Shown: piece after piece, positions 39,412-52,167 of the stretch
Layout of the letters: every line of letters begins with the position of its first letter
Position numbering within the stretch: the first letter of the stretch is position 1
NCBI RefSeq assembly: GCF_921293095.1
Contig: NC_060258.1
Coordinates: 7,888,607 to 7,952,606 of the forward strand
DNA: 64,000 bases
DNA from: Ischnura elegans
Lineage: Eukaryota; Arthropoda; Insecta; Odonata; Coenagrionidae
Direction: 5' to 3'
Notes under the pieces: model-generated
Told to the model about the DNA's origin: nothing
Seen by the model: the letters and a program-made list of their open reading frames with translations, nothing else
Database searches by the model: none
Position numbers and translations under genes: made by a program

Positions 39412-41946
39412 TTAATCCATTACCGGCCGAGTAAAGAAATACTTGAAAATATATAATTTTTTCTTTTCAATTGACCTAATAAAATGCTAAATAAGGTAAA
39501 TTGAAAATTTGGGCCTTCAAAAAAATTTGCTTATGGTAAAAAAAAAAAATGTTGCGTTTTCGCAACGTTGGCCGAATCCGGTATCTGTATGCAGTTATGC
39601 AACCCGCATTACAATACATTGCCGCCTCATAGGAATATGCTGTTTTTACTGTCGGATATAATCCTATACCTTTTTATGCCACGTATATGACCAATTTGGT
39701 CATATTGGATAAATAAAATCCTTAGATATTATGTTTCCAACGAGATGTTGTTGTTATTTGACCTAAATTCACTATAAAATAGACATGCTTTACGGTTTGA
39801 AAGAAATAAGTCAAAGCGAAAATTTTCTCAGAAGAGCATGTATTTCACATTTTTTCCTTGACTTTAATTTTATCATTGCAGATTGAATTACAAAAATTAA
39901 TGGCTAATTATGAAATACTCAAGCATTTTGGGTGCAATGGAACATAAAATTTTGTACATTCAAACATGGTTTGGCTTTTACACTGTTTCGGCAACTACTG
40001 AATTTTTTTTAACTCTCTGGCCAAATTCGTCCCTTCATGCTTCACGAATCCGCGATGAATTATATGGCCTAACTTTTTCTGTGTTTATGGACGCGAATTG
40101 TATAGGGGTACGTCATCTACTGACTTATTCACTTCACTTTTTAGATGCGTCCCTGCTAGATACGATTTGGAGTCTACCAGTGAAATTTACTTCCGTTGCA
40201 TAACCTGTACAATCTCCTGGCGTTAGTGCAAACGCTGTCCAGTAAGTTGATAAGCTAGGACCGTTTTTCCCCTGAATTCTAGTGCGGTAATTTTCATTTG
40301 CATTATCAAGTAGGTCCACACCTCCCATGTATTTACTATACTCCCCAATAACACGAATGGTATTTTCTTTTATTAACATAGAATATTATGTGAAATTGTA
40401 TTTTCTTTTTTCTGCTGAAACTTTTCCCTGTGCCAAATGGAAGCGAAAAACTTGTATTGCTGTCTACTGGGACAATCTATTTATCATTCCATCGAACAAT
40501 ACTAAGACCTTGGGCTTTATCAAAAGTTTGTTTTCATGTTCCTCTCGGTTTACGTCGATGGTTTTATTATATTCTATCAGGCACTCCTCCTTTATACGTA
40601 TTTACTCGTATTTTCACGGATAGCTCCATTGACAAATAATCCTTTTTCTTTCAAAACAATAAATAGTCTTCAATATGAAAAGAATTTATTGAAAAACATA
40701 CGATGATTCGAGGGAACAGGGATAATCTTGAGAAATTCCAGAATAACACCTGCTTCCAAGCCTAAATTTCGATAGAAGTAATTTTCTATCGCCTGGTTGA
40801 ACCCTAAAACCGTCTGAATAACATAAGCACCAAAGTTAAAAGCAAAATCTGAAAGGCTTGTTTTAAAAGAACATTTATGCACTGTAGTGGCCAAAGTAAG
40901 GTACCATTTGCTCATTATTTCAAAATTAATGCGCAAATATTCCGAATTGTAATAATTTTTCAAGTCGTCAAATTGAGGTCATAATTTACAAATCTGTCAT
41001 TTTTGTCCAGACAGGAATTGTCTGAAAAGTGTAGATTATTTTTTATTAATCTAAATATGTTTTGGTTCAATCATTGCCGAACCATATCTACGCCTTATCG
41101 TCTTCATTCACCCAATATCCTGTTGTGGAAGTCGGTCATATCGCTGAATCGTGAAGTAAGGAAGGACTAATTCGGATTGAACGTACAAAGTTGTATGTTC
41201 CATTCCACCCGAAATGCTTTCATGTAATTCATAAATAATCATTATTTGTTGTCATTCAATCTGTTGTGATAAAATGTCAATTAAAAACTGGAAAATATGT
41301 TATCTTCTGTAAAAATATTCACTTTGACTCATTTATTTCAAGCCGCAATGCATCTCTATTTTATATTAGATTTAGGTAAAATAATGCAGCATCTCATTGG
41401 AAATATAATACCTAAGAATTTTAATTATCAAATATGACGATATCTGTCAAATACGAGGCATAAAAATGCGTAGGATTATATCTGACAGTAAAAACGGCAT
41501 ATTCCTACGAGACGGAAATATTTAGTAATGCGGGTTGCATGACTGCCTATAGATATCGGATTCGGCCAACGTTGCGAAAACGCAACATTATTTTCCGGAT
41601 CTGATTTTCGCTTAATGTTGACTCCCTGACGAAATATAAGCTTTAATATCTGTTAATTGAAATTTCTACGTCCACATGGACGAATAAAAAACTTAATAAA
41701 GGGAATAGTTACTCTTAGGAAAAATTATTTATCTTGCTTAACAGGAGACTCGAAAATTGACACATTTTGAGTATTTTTATAAATATCGAAATACTTATTA
41801 AATGTCATTATAATCTCACTAAAAATCAGTTTAAACTTATTTTTATCGAAAAAAGCGAATTCTAAAAGAAAAAATTCAATTGAAACATTTTTTTTGCATT
41901 TCTCAATAATGTTGCGTTTTCGCAACGTTGGCCGTAAATGGGTTAA
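39412..41946 (-). mobile_element. piggyBac transposon, decayed
   Basis: Bounded by TTAA at 39412-39415 and 41943-41946. The ends are TTAATCCATTACCGGCC and GGCCGTAAATGGGTTAA (complements apart from two bases). GTTGCGTTTTCGCAACGTTG recurs at 39551, 41566 (inverted) and 41911. A minus-strand transposase relic lies inside. Confidence 0.8.
40134..40963 (-). pseudogene. piggyBac transposase relic
   Basis: Minus strand: FYRNLGLEAGVILEFLKI, KEKGLFVNGAIRENTSKY, GLSIVRWNDK, then IGEYSKYMGGVDLLDNANEN and YRTRIQGKNG. The IVRWND and YNxxMGGVDxxD motifs are diagnostic of piggyBac. At least six stops and frameshifts make it dead. Confidence 0.75.
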
Positions 41947-42147
41947 ATTATTGAGGTTAAACTGTTAAATAATGAAAAATTTTTACATTTACTGAAATCA
42001 AAGTTTTTTATGCCCATACATGAGTGAGTTCACCTAGGTGGGGCAGCCGCTTAATTGGGGCAAAGTGCAGTCCCGATATATCCCAATCAACCGGAATCTA
42101 CTGTCAAGCCGCCGAGAGATATCTGATGACAGTTAGTAGAGGTAGTG

Positions 42148-42436
42148 AGGAGTCTTTATCCCCTGACAGAATAGAAAATAACATGTCACACCTTTGTTTT
42201 GAGAAATTTGCAATAAAAAATATTTGACTGCGACTGCGGGCTATTCTACCCCCTTTCTCATCTGTCGCTCTTCTGTGATTGGCTAGAAGAGTGGGTGGGT
42301 TGCGAGCACGCCCAAGGTCAGCCGCCGTCAGTTCCGAAAAAGGGTGTAGAACATGAGGAGTCTTTATCCCCTGACTCAGAATAGAAAATAACATGTCACA
42401 CCTTTGTTTTGAGATATTTGCAATAAAAAATATTTG
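42148..42436. repeat. Direct repeats of about 80 bp, 205 bp apart
   Basis: GAGGAGTCTTTATCCCCTGA followed by AACATGTCACACCTTTGTTTT and AAAAAATATTTG occurs at 42148 and 42353. The spacer is GC-richer. Origin not recognised. Confidence 0.7.
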
Positions 42437-42943
42437 TCAATTGTAATCATTTTATTATTACTCTTCAAATGACCAAAATTTCAGGTTTAAAAGACTAAAT
42501 AGCAACTTTCAACCATCGCATACCTTATGAGAAGGTACTAGATGGCTTAAATATAGTTGAAAATGGAAGAAATTCTGTTTTTCCATTGATATTACCGTAT
42601 CAAAATTTCGACTTGCCCCTGGTAACTATGGTTACCGCAAAGCCATCCCCTATTTTAAAATTGTATTGCCCTCCTAAACAATGTTCCGGAATAAATCATC
42701 CTAAATAAGTTTCATTGTGTTCATACAATACCTAATTCGCAAAAAGTTTCATTCATTTAGCAATGCCTAAGACTGGAGCGATTTTTGTCCAGCTTTTTTC
42801 GATTTCATCCCGCAGTGCTTCGTGAGGGAAGGACCCGAAGGAAGAATCCATGCGGACCATGGAAGAATCCCTTGTTTTGCTATTCGAAGAAAGAGCTTGT
42901 TTTATGATGGTTCAGGCTTGTTTCGGTTATTCATATTGGATAA

Positions 42944-43262
42944 TAGGTTAGTTTCCTTCATCAAATAAAATGAAAGGCGTTGATTGCGATTCGCTACCCA
43001 CCATTAGTGTATTCATAATATACAAATTATATGGATTTACAAATCCCAGTTTAGACGAATGGCAATCGTCAATTTTATCCTCATTTGAAAAGGGCCAGAT
43101 TGGCGCCCATGCATTTCCACTCCACCTGACGTCACATGTACCTAGTTTCTATACGTGTAGGTAGGAGTTTTACATCGTCTGAGATTACCAATGCATGCAT
43201 GAGGCACAGAGCTCAGGGAAACATGTCTTAATAATAGGGTGGTTTCCTATTATTTTTTTACC
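42944..43262 (-). mobile_element. AATAGGGTGG MITE, rearranged copy
   Basis: 42944-43232 is a reversed right half (TTAGTTTCCTTCATCAAATA onward). It is joined at 43232 to a forward left terminus (AGGGTGGTTTCCTATTATTT). The arrangement is a deletion or inversion derivative. Confidence 0.65.
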
Positions 43263-43927
43263 GTGCTGGCGTAGGAATCTTCACACCTCCTCTTTAGCTG
43301 TCATCGGGGAACTCTCGCCGGCCGGACTGTACTGTATTTTAAACTTCTCTGAACGGAGATCTTTTTTGGGGGTGAATTACCTGGGTATTTTCGTCCCTAA
43401 AATTGAGACCCAGCTCAACGGAGCAGCCGTCCCTTACCCCAGCTACTGGTCTAGACCCTCTAACCCTATCATAGCATGAATACACGGTCAACTTAATGCG
43501 TTACCAGTGTTTTTCTTTCAACCAAACTAAGCATTTGATTTTAAATAACTTACTCTTCTAAAAGAATTACTAATATTTTTTTAAGCGTTGAGAAATTTTA
43601 AGCCAATTGCTAGAATTAATAACAACAAAGTAAGATAAAGGTAAGATTTAGACTTTAAGTCCTGAAGTCGGGTATTTTTAACTCTTGAATTTCGTTTAAA
43701 AATTGCTCACGCACAGAAAAGAACTAAGGATTCATTTGAAAGTTAAAAAGTTTGGATTATGCAACAAAAAGGTTCTTTGCAAAAATCATTGGCAATATAT
43801 AACAACTTCATAAAGGATTCCTGCAGCGAGAAGGATCATAAAGAGTGTGAGGGTCGTGCTTAATTGCTGATAAGCGGCCTAAGGTCTCACTATGCTGAGT
43901 AATAGGCCGGGCCTGATTGCATCCGAC
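43263..43927. other. No gene recognised
   Basis: Begins with a GC-richer 220-bp piece (ACACCTCCTCTTTAGCTGTC, then GGAACTCTCGCCGGCCGG) that may be a SINE or repeat of unknown type, followed by AT-rich DNA. Confidence 0.35.
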
Positions 43928-44545
43928 GATAGGATAGTTTCCTTCATCTAAGGAAACGAAAAGCATTGATTACGATTCATTACCCACCATTAATTTATTC
44001 ATGATATACAAATTATTTGGTTTTAGAAATCCCAGTTCAGACGAATGTTAATGGTCAATTTTAACCTCATTTGAAAAAGACCAGATTGGCGCCAATGCGA
44101 TGCCACTTCACGTGACGTCACAGGGACCTAGTTTCTACACGAGTAGAAAGAGTCAGAGGTTACCAATGCATGCATGAGGCACAGATAAACATCTCTTAAT
44201 AATCGCCAATTAAAACTGCCTATGGTCCGAAAGTTTCTTCCGTATGATAGGGTATTAATAATCCTTATTTAAGCCAAGCGCTACTTGCTAGCAGGGTGTT
44301 CTGCTACCTGCTAGCAGCCTGCATCGTACAGGCGCTCATATCCTCGCCCTAAGTTCACCTCACACGGCAGCATCGGGAACCATAATGACGTCATGCGGGC
44401 TTTTCCGTGCATTCATTTTTCACTGTTCATTAAATCGCGAAAAATAATTATCGTCATTTAAAAATCTAAAAGCGTAAAATTCGTACTTCAGGAGTAATGA
44501 TCTTTTGATTTAGTTAATAAAAAAGTAATAGGACACCACCCTATT
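43928..44545 (-). mobile_element. AATAGGGTGG MITE, nearly complete
   Basis: Reversed copy from ATAGGATAGTTTCCTTCAT to GGACACCACCCTATT. Confidence 0.8.
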
Positions 44546-45231
44546 CTTTCTTCATTAATATCACAATGCATTTATTTGAAATTAAAACATAAGGCAGTAC
44601 GGAAAGGCCTCCTCTGTTTCAGTGATAGCATTTCGGTGCATGGATCGCCTGCCGAGGTGCGCTTCCCTCTCCTCGCTCTCTCTTCTGCAAAGCAGTGGCG
44701 GAGGATGGCGCGGATGCTGTGTCGTCACTGGCGGGAGAGGAGACTTCTTCTAGAAATTTTTAACCAATGGACACTGATTTGTGTCAGAAGGAAGACCTTC
44801 ATTGTATGTTGTGGAGAATTGTACTTTGCTGCTTGAAGGTTGAAACAAATATAAACATACATCTACATAATACTCCGCAAGCCGCCTAAAAGGCGTGTGG
44901 CAGGGGGTGTTAGGACACAAGCCGTTTACGGGTAAAAAAAAATGAAGGGCTCTAGATTGGGATTAGAGTTTATTAAAGTCCTTTATGGTTCGGGGGAAAA
45001 ACGACTTCCCATATCTATCCGTTCGGCAAAACATCTCTCTTAATTTATCGCTTCTATCGGACCTGGAAATATAGTGTGGCTCTAATATTATATTCTCTGT
45101 GTCGCTCTTGAAGATATCTATTCTCAATTGTTCAAACAATCTAATCCTAGCGCGCAGCCTCCGAGTCTCCAATGGCTCCCAACCTAATTCGCTTAACATC
45201 TTCGTAACACTCATATGTTTCTTTTGTCGTG

Positions 45232-45519
45232 CAGGGGCGCAGCTAGAAATTAAGACTTGAGGGGTGGGGGTTTAGGTGCAACTAATACCGGTGTGTGTGG
45301 GGGTATGGAATACCCATCAGGATAAGCGGTAGGTGCGAGATTAAAAAATTGCGGAATTTTAAGATAAATTGTTCAAAATGGTGAGTTTTACGGATTTCTG
45401 CGGGATATTTTATTAATCGTTACGCTTTTTTATTAGTAATATTAATCCAATTAAGTAAAATTTCTGGGAGCTCAGGGGGGGGGGGGGTTATCCCCCAAAA
45501 CCCCCTCCCTACGCTACTG
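45232..45519. mobile_element. hAT MITE inside the LINE
   Basis: Ends CAGGGGCGCAGCTAG and CCTACGCTACTG. 8-bp target duplication TTGTCGTG (45224-45231) and TTGCCGTG (45520-45527). Contains an 11-nt G run. Confidence 0.8.
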
Positions 45520-45552
45520 TTGCCGTGTCCTCTCGTTGACAGCTCAACAAGG

Positions 45553-45861
45553 CATTGGCGCAGCGAGGGGTGGTTTTTGGGGTTAAACCCCCCCCCCCCC
45601 CCCCCAGAGCTCCAAGAAATTTTTAAGTTTAATCCATTTTACTTAATTGGATTAATATTACTAATAAAATAGTGTAAGGATTAATAAAATATCCCGCAGA
45701 AAGCCGTAAAACTCACAATTTTGAACCATTATTCTGAAACATTTTCTGGAGGAGAGCACCCGCAACTTCTACTCACCCTAACGGGTATGCGATTCCCCAA
45801 CCCCCCAAGGTGTAAGCTGCGCCTAAAACACCCCTAGACTTAATTATTAACTGCGCCCCTG
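45553..45861. mobile_element. hAT MITE with perfect target duplication
   Basis: Ends CATTGGCGCAGCGAGG and AACTGCGCCCCTG, flanked by perfect CAACAAGG (45545-45552 and 45862-45869). Same family as the element 33 bp to its left, in opposite orientation. Contains an 18-nt C run. Confidence 0.85.
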
Positions 45862-45901
45862 CAACAAGGGATGACCCAGAGTAGAGATCTTGATTGATGT
45901 T

Positions 45902-46409
45902 GGGGCGCCCATGCGATTCCACTCCACGTGACGTCACAGGGACCTAGTTTCTATACGAGTAGATAGGAGTTTTACATAGTGTGAGATTACCAATGCCTGC
46001 ATGAGGCACAGAGCTCAGGGAAACATCTCTTAATACTCAACTGTTTAAACTGCCTATGGTTGGAAAGATACCTTCATTTGATAAGATATAAATAATCCTT
46101 ATTTAAGCCAAGCGCTACCTGATAGCAGGGTACTCTGCTACCTGCTAGCAGCCTGCGTCGTATCAGTGCTCAAAGCCTCACCCCAAGGTCACCTCACTTG
46201 CGGCAGTGCGAACCAGAACGACGTCACACGGAGTTTACACGGCTTTTATACTTAGCCGTCACGTATTCGCGCGCTTGAAAATGTTCACTTTTCATTTAAT
46301 CGCGAAAAATAGATATCGTCATTTAAAAATCTAAATGCGTGAAATACGTACTCCAGGAGTAATAATCTTTCGATTTAGGCAATAAAAAATACTGGGAAAC
46401 GACCCAATT
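45902..46409 (-). mobile_element. AATAGGGTGG MITE, truncated copy
   Basis: Reversed copy starting inside at GGGCGCCCATGCGATTCCAC and ending GGAAACGACCCAATT. Confidence 0.75.
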
Positions 46410-49400
46410 CATTAACGATTTCCTAAATATATGTCATTTCTCTTCCGCGAGAATTTTAAAAATGTCTACATCGCTTTAAGATACATGATTATTTGTTATT
46501 ATGGTAAATTTTCGCCTGTTTTTCATACTGCCAGCCTCAAAAATAAGCATAGTTTTATCATAAATATTGCAAATTTTATTATTTTTTCGTGAATCACCAA
46601 CTAAAATTTTCACTTTCTTTGCATTTTTTAAGGAGTAGCTTTTTAAAATTGAAATGGATATTTTAATCCCTCTTTAATTATTACAATTGTTTCATAATTT
46701 AATACATGTTTATTAGGAGTTTTAATCTGTCGGATTCTTAAAATTTAATTTTTAAATTTATTCGTCTAACCGCTGAATTAGTTAATGTGAGCTCGCGATG
46801 AATGAATAAAATTTCAAAAACATATGAATGTGTTTTAGAGACTTAATAGTAATTACATTCACTATTAAATATAATTTTTCTAAGAATAGGTGTTTTTATA
46901 TGCATTTTACTTTTGTTATTTAGTTGAAAAGCATAACATTTTTGCTTGCAAGGAAATTGTTTTCAAGAAAAATGTGTTTTCTTCGCTTCATAAATAGCAC
47001 AATTTCTGTTTTATTTCATTTTATGATGTAATAATAGGTATTGCGCTTATTTTTAATATGAATACCAATATTAAAATGTACGTAGCATATTCAAATTGGC
47101 CGCGCGGCAATTATTTAAAAATTTGGGATGACCTCCTCTGGGCCAACTTTACGACTTCACCTTGGCACACATTCAGAGGCGTGAAAAAATTCGGGGTCCA
47201 TCCGATACTCGAGGGCAAGTTACTTATTTTACACTGTTTACTGTCAATGTCATGGAATTTGTGATACTTCACTACGTTCGCATTAATACCGGCAGTACTT
47301 TCCGATGAAATTAATGAACACCTCCCTTTATTTCCTTTCAAGGGTTCCCTTTGTGATCATTTCATGTCGCGGTGATTTTCCAGCGATTACACCCAGAAAA
47401 GCCGTATTTGCAGTGCCGCCAATATTCTCCTGGTGAGACGTAAGGCAAATGTTTTATTTTTCTTTCCTCTGCATGTGGAACTGTGTACTAGCACTCGTTC
47501 ATTACGCAGGTTTGCTTTGAAAATGAATACGTCATCGCACTTGCGTGTTACCTCATTTGTTTGGGGCACTAGAGTAAGAGATTACTACGACATAATGAAC
47601 TATGAATGCATATCGACACTTGTTGATGTTCTTATCGGATGTAGGATATCTTTAATGGGAATCCGAAATCTTCCAGATGTGACAAGATGACAAGAAATTT
47701 TTACCTACTATCCGAGATTTCAGTTGCAGCTAGTGGGCGAAGTAAAAGTGTCAACGAAACACATTTGTATCCGCGTTACAAACATACAATTTGCTATAAA
47801 AACGAAATGATAACATTAACTAAAGCCTCATAAGCGAAATTAAGCAATCAGTGGAAATCGTACCTCTCTAATGCCATCCATTGGAAATGAGCAATACGGT
47901 GATGAAAATGATATTTCTCGATAACCTCTTCAGTTAAAGGTATGAATTTAATTGATATGCGTTGCAGGCCTTTCTCAAAGCAGCAGCAATTACTTGGCAG
48001 TTAGTAATAACCGTTTCAATGAAATATAGCAAATATCATCCAGCACTGCAATCCCTATGCAACTTTTCAAAGTTATAGCCAAATAACTTCTTTTTGGTGA
48101 CGAAAATGAGGAAATATGGAAGGAATAGAGAAGTGGTATTACCGTGGTGTTACCTTATAAGATCGTAAATTGATTTACGGGAGGAAAGAATAGCTCAAAT
48201 GTCATTCCTGAAAGTGAATGTGATAAGTGAAACCATGAATATTACAAAAGAGGGTCGTCAAAACGTCTCCAAATTAGAGGTCGAATATTGTTTTTAAACG
48301 GGTTTACAAAAGTCGCCACTCGCGTCGCTGATAGACAAAGTGATCTTAATTTCACCACGTAATTCGTTGTAACTAGGTGTTTTAACCGAAAATTAAGTAC
48401 TTGACAATGTGATCTATGAAATTCCCATTATTTCAAAGATATGTTTCGCCATTACAAGCAGCGTACTCCAAAATATTTTAATAATGGATCGCATTGCTCT
48501 CGTCACCGCGTCGCGGAAATTTTTCAAAGCCTATTAAAATGCGATTGAATTGGCAGCAGAAATTAGCGAGGAATACTATTGATTGAGCTTCCTGTGTATA
48601 GTCTCCTTGGGTGAAACAAAAGAAATACGATTTTGTGAAGTGGTATGTCATGTTATGTGGGGGATGGTGAATTATTTGTTCACGTATATTTTGAAGTAAT
48701 GGTAATGAGGCTTGGAAACGTATACAACGCCAGTTTTATCGGTTTAAATCTTGTGGGCAAACGCCAGAGTGTCTTATAGTTACTCGCGGCGATGTCGGAA
48801 TATTGCGCAAGTTTAAGTTGCACTGTATAATGTAATCTCTAGTGCGAGTGACACAAATGTTCCATTCTCAAATCATAATCTCAGTGTATTAATGTACGGA
48901 TATTGTATTAATATTACGGAGAATTTCTGTTTATTAATAAACCGGGATTATCAACGACTATTTGTAAATGCAACGAATTAAAGTGGAGTTCCATTGCTGG
49001 AAATTAACCCTGTTAAATGAAACACGCGAACGAAAAATCAAAGATTGCCATTTGTACTTTATGGTTAATGATGCCATTACATATGGTTTTCTATTGTATA
49101 TACCACCAGAGCGATTATAGGACCAACTCTATTTGTGGTAACAAATTCCGGGCGAATGCTAATGACATTTGGTTAATGTGTTCGGTAAACTAGTTGTTCA
49201 TTATCTCTGCATTCTTTATGGAAATACAAGCATCATGCAAACTTTGAATTATTAAACCTTTTCCGTTTTTGAAGTACATAGCAGGAGCCTAATATCAGTA
49301 ACGTCATTTATTACCAATCTATGTATATTAAACTAATTGACCAATGTTAATGAAAAACAATGTCGCGTAGAGAGAGAGTGGTAAACTTGTTTCATTTAAA

Positions 49401-50585
49401 GATTTTGAAATGCTCGTATCCAGAGAACTAACCGTTGAAAGCGATGAACGTGAGTTGTTATTACACGGACAACATTGAACGATAGTGACGCATATTAGTA
49501 TGGAATTCCTGCATTGAAACCAGTTCTTAAGTACTGAGAAAAGCTTTGAAATATGCAGTAATATGCAATGAATATTTAATTGTTCGTACCAGTATTTTAC
49601 AGAATGGCTCGGTGATTGGTTGATTTTATTTTGCTCTCTGTCCTAATGAAAAAAATGTAATGGTAAAATAATTTGTTAAGTCATTTGAAGATGTATTTAT
49701 ATTAGAATCAATTGCTTAAATGTGAACCATGTCACTTTTGGAATCATATCTATTTTATAAGAACAAGCTATGCCTTGACTCTCAAAACTTTAGGCAATCA
49801 CCTTAACAATATGTATCCGCTTCATTATTCATGATGTGTGGATGCATATTATTACAAAATACATAGTGATATTATAATAGTACAGAACACTCCTACTCAA
49901 ATTAGAAAGGGTGTTCTGTTCTTTTCACAAAGATAGAAACTAGGTTATATATTCCAAGCAGAATTAGTGATACTTTTCCCAGAAGACAAAAGAAAATTTA
50001 TCTCATGCATGCATATGCCAAAGAACTTCTCATTTTAGTAAGGGTGTTCTGTTCTCATAAAATATATGTTAATATCATAATGTTAAATGAATTTTCCCAA
50101 TTTAGGCTCATAAAAGAATGCGAATTCGTCCATCAAGTATATTAGTTATACTATATGTACTTAAAAACTGCTTATTGATACATTAATTAACGTTAGCTCC
50201 AAAGTTCTATAGAGCCGCAAAAAACTTATACATATTATGTCATGTTAAATAAAATACCATAAAGTAGCCAAGGTCTTTTAAGTCCATGGAATCGTTTGAG
50301 ATAACATAAGGACTATTTTCCAACGGGGATTAAATGAAAAGGTAAAATAGAAATTCGTAACCATTAAGTAGGTGAGTGTGGTGTCAGTCGAACCCCAAAA
50401 ATTTGTATTTAATTACTAATGAATTTCGACGTTTGTTTAAAATTTTCATCAAACAACTAAATTGGTACATTGTTTCTAAGCATATTTAATATTTGTTTTA
50501 GAATATTTCATAGTTGATTCCGCATAAAATTGGTTTTCTTGATTGACCACATTTTTGCATACCTTATTCATGTTAGCATCATTCT
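46410..50585. other. Repeat-poor stretch without recognised genes
   Basis: No transposon ends and no sequence shared with the rest of the window were seen, and no frame reads like a known protein. ACAGAACAC at 49882 and AGGGTGTTCTGTTCT at about 49908 and 50040 are the only repeated motif noted. It could hold regulatory DNA or an untranslated transcript. Confidence 0.4.
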
Positions 50586-50587
50586 TA

Positions 50588-50821
50588 TGGCCGTTTTACA
50601 CGGAACACGGAATTGCGCAATCTGACGTATGTGCGAAGGCAAAGTCATGATAGCGTCGTGTAAAGCAGTGAATTGCTGCAACACATGCGAGAATGCGTGG
50701 ACGTGAGATTGCAAAATAGCCCCTGTTCTAATTTCGTTCATGCATTCGCGCAATTCCTTGCCATTTTAGAAATTAATGCAGCTCTAATCTGCGCAATTCC
50801 GTGCCCTGTGTAAAACGGCCT
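50588..50821. mobile_element. PIF/Harbinger-like MITE, 234 bp
   Basis: 31-bp inverted ends, GGCCGTTTTACACGG followed by ACGGAATTGCGCA at the left and the complement at the right. TTA lies beside each end, the usual Harbinger target. Confidence 0.65.
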
Positions 50822-50991
50822 TTAGGATGTAGTCGCCTATGATTTCCAATGAATTATGCCTTTATCCTGAAGACCTTTTCCGGTTTGAAAACGCTTCCCT
50901 CCAAGCCACTTCCTCAGTTCAGCGTAAAGATGGAAGTTACACGGCACTACGTCTGCATTTCATAGGCGGGTGATGGAAAATGTCCCATTGA

Positions 50992-51762
50992 AATAGGGTG
51001 CTTTCCTATTATTTTTTTATTGCCTAAATTGAAAGATTATTACTCCTAGAGTATGCTTTTATATTTTTAAAAGACCATATCTATTTTTCGAGATTAAATG
51101 AAAAGTGAAAATTTTCAAGCACGCGAAAACACGACGGCTAAGTACCCCTATGAAAAAATTATATAAAACTTTTTCAAATTTTTATACATTCTTATACATT
51201 GCCATGGCAATGTATAAAAATTTGAAACAGTTTTATACAATTTTTTCGTAGGGGTATGAATGCTTGGAAAAGCATGTGTGACATCGTTCTGGTTCCGGCT
51301 GCCGCAAGTGAGGTGATTTTGGGGCGAGGCTTTGAGCGCTGATACGATGAGGGATGCTAGCAGGTAGCGCAGTAACCTGGTAGCAGGTAGCGCTTGGCTT
51401 AAATAAGGATTATTAATACCCTATGAAACGAAGGAAACTTTCCGACCTTAGCCAGTTTTAATAGGTGATTATTAAGACATGTTTCCCTGAGCTCTGTTCC
51501 TCATGCATGCATTGGTAATCTCAGACGATGTAAAACTCCTATCTACTTGTATAGAAACTAGGTCCCTGTGACGTCACGTGGAGTGGCATCGCATGGGCGC
51601 CAATATGGCCTTTTTCAAATGAGGATAAAAATTTACATTTGCCATTCGTCTAAACAGGGATTTGTAAAACCAAATAATTTGTATATAATGAATAGACTAA
51701 TGGTGGGTAACGAATCGCAATCAATGCCTTTCGTTTTCTTTGATGAAGGAAACTACCCTATT
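50992..51762 (+). mobile_element. AATAGGGTGG MITE, full-length copy with nested insertion
   Basis: Runs from AATAGGGTGCTTTCCTATTA to GGAAACTACCCTATT. Apart from the 110-bp nested element at 51145 it is complete, so it serves as the family reference (about 660 bp). Confidence 0.85.
51145..51254. mobile_element. 110-bp palindromic MITE with TA target, nested
   Basis: CCCCTATGAAAAAATT at the left and AATTTTTTCGTAGGGG at the right form one long hairpin centred on TTGCCATGGCAA. TA precedes and follows it, and other copies of the host MITE are uninterrupted here. Confidence 0.8.
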
Positions 51763-51792
51763 GCTCAAGGAGAAGTTGGGCTGCATCAGCAC

Positions 51793-52167
51793 TGAGATGA
51801 CAGGCGTTGCCATTGATCAGAAGTCTCTTCTTTTGTTTTGAATGGGAATGGAAGTAAGTTCCTCACTGTTTCATATTTTAGCCACAGTGCATTGAAAGTT
51901 TCTCTTTTATTGGCATGAAGGTCAAGACATGTCAATGCTGAAGCCATTCGGTGAGTTTTCTGGATATCGTTCCGCAGTGCATACTTTGCAGGAGAATCAA
52001 TTGAGGCAGTGTAGTCAATGAGATTGCTACTAAACTTAAACTTACGACTTATGGTCAGAATTGACTTGAGCTTGTGGTATGGAGGACAAGCAATTGCCCC
52101 TACCTGAATAGTGCCTGCCAGACGTTTGTATTGCATTTTTGCATGGCTATCCGAGGTTGAAAAAAAA
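51793..52167 (-). CDS. Unidentified open exon
   Basis: On the minus strand a T-rich tract and CTCGGATAG could serve as acceptor, followed by a 124-codon frame (MQYKRLAGTIQVGAIACPPY; DYTASIDSPAKYALRNDIQK; LDLHANKRETFNALWLKYET) ending QC and stop. Length and composition exceed chance for this AT-rich DNA. No family recognised. It could be a terminal exon or an old transposon piece. Confidence 0.3.

Larger units (their letters stand above)
44857..45895 (-). pseudogene. LINE reverse-transcriptase C-terminus and 3' end
   Basis: Minus strand: MSVTKMLSELGWEPLETRR, then RSDRSDKLREMFCRTDRYGK and SFFPRTIKDFNKL. This is the common C-terminal block of arthropod CR1/Jockey-like LINEs. The 3' tail (44857-44920) carries CACACGCCTTTTAGGCGGCT and TGCGGAGTATTATGTAGATG. 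Upstream coding (LWVIPC, AVNERTRQ) continues to about 45895 but is broken by two hAT MITEs. Confidence 0.75.
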
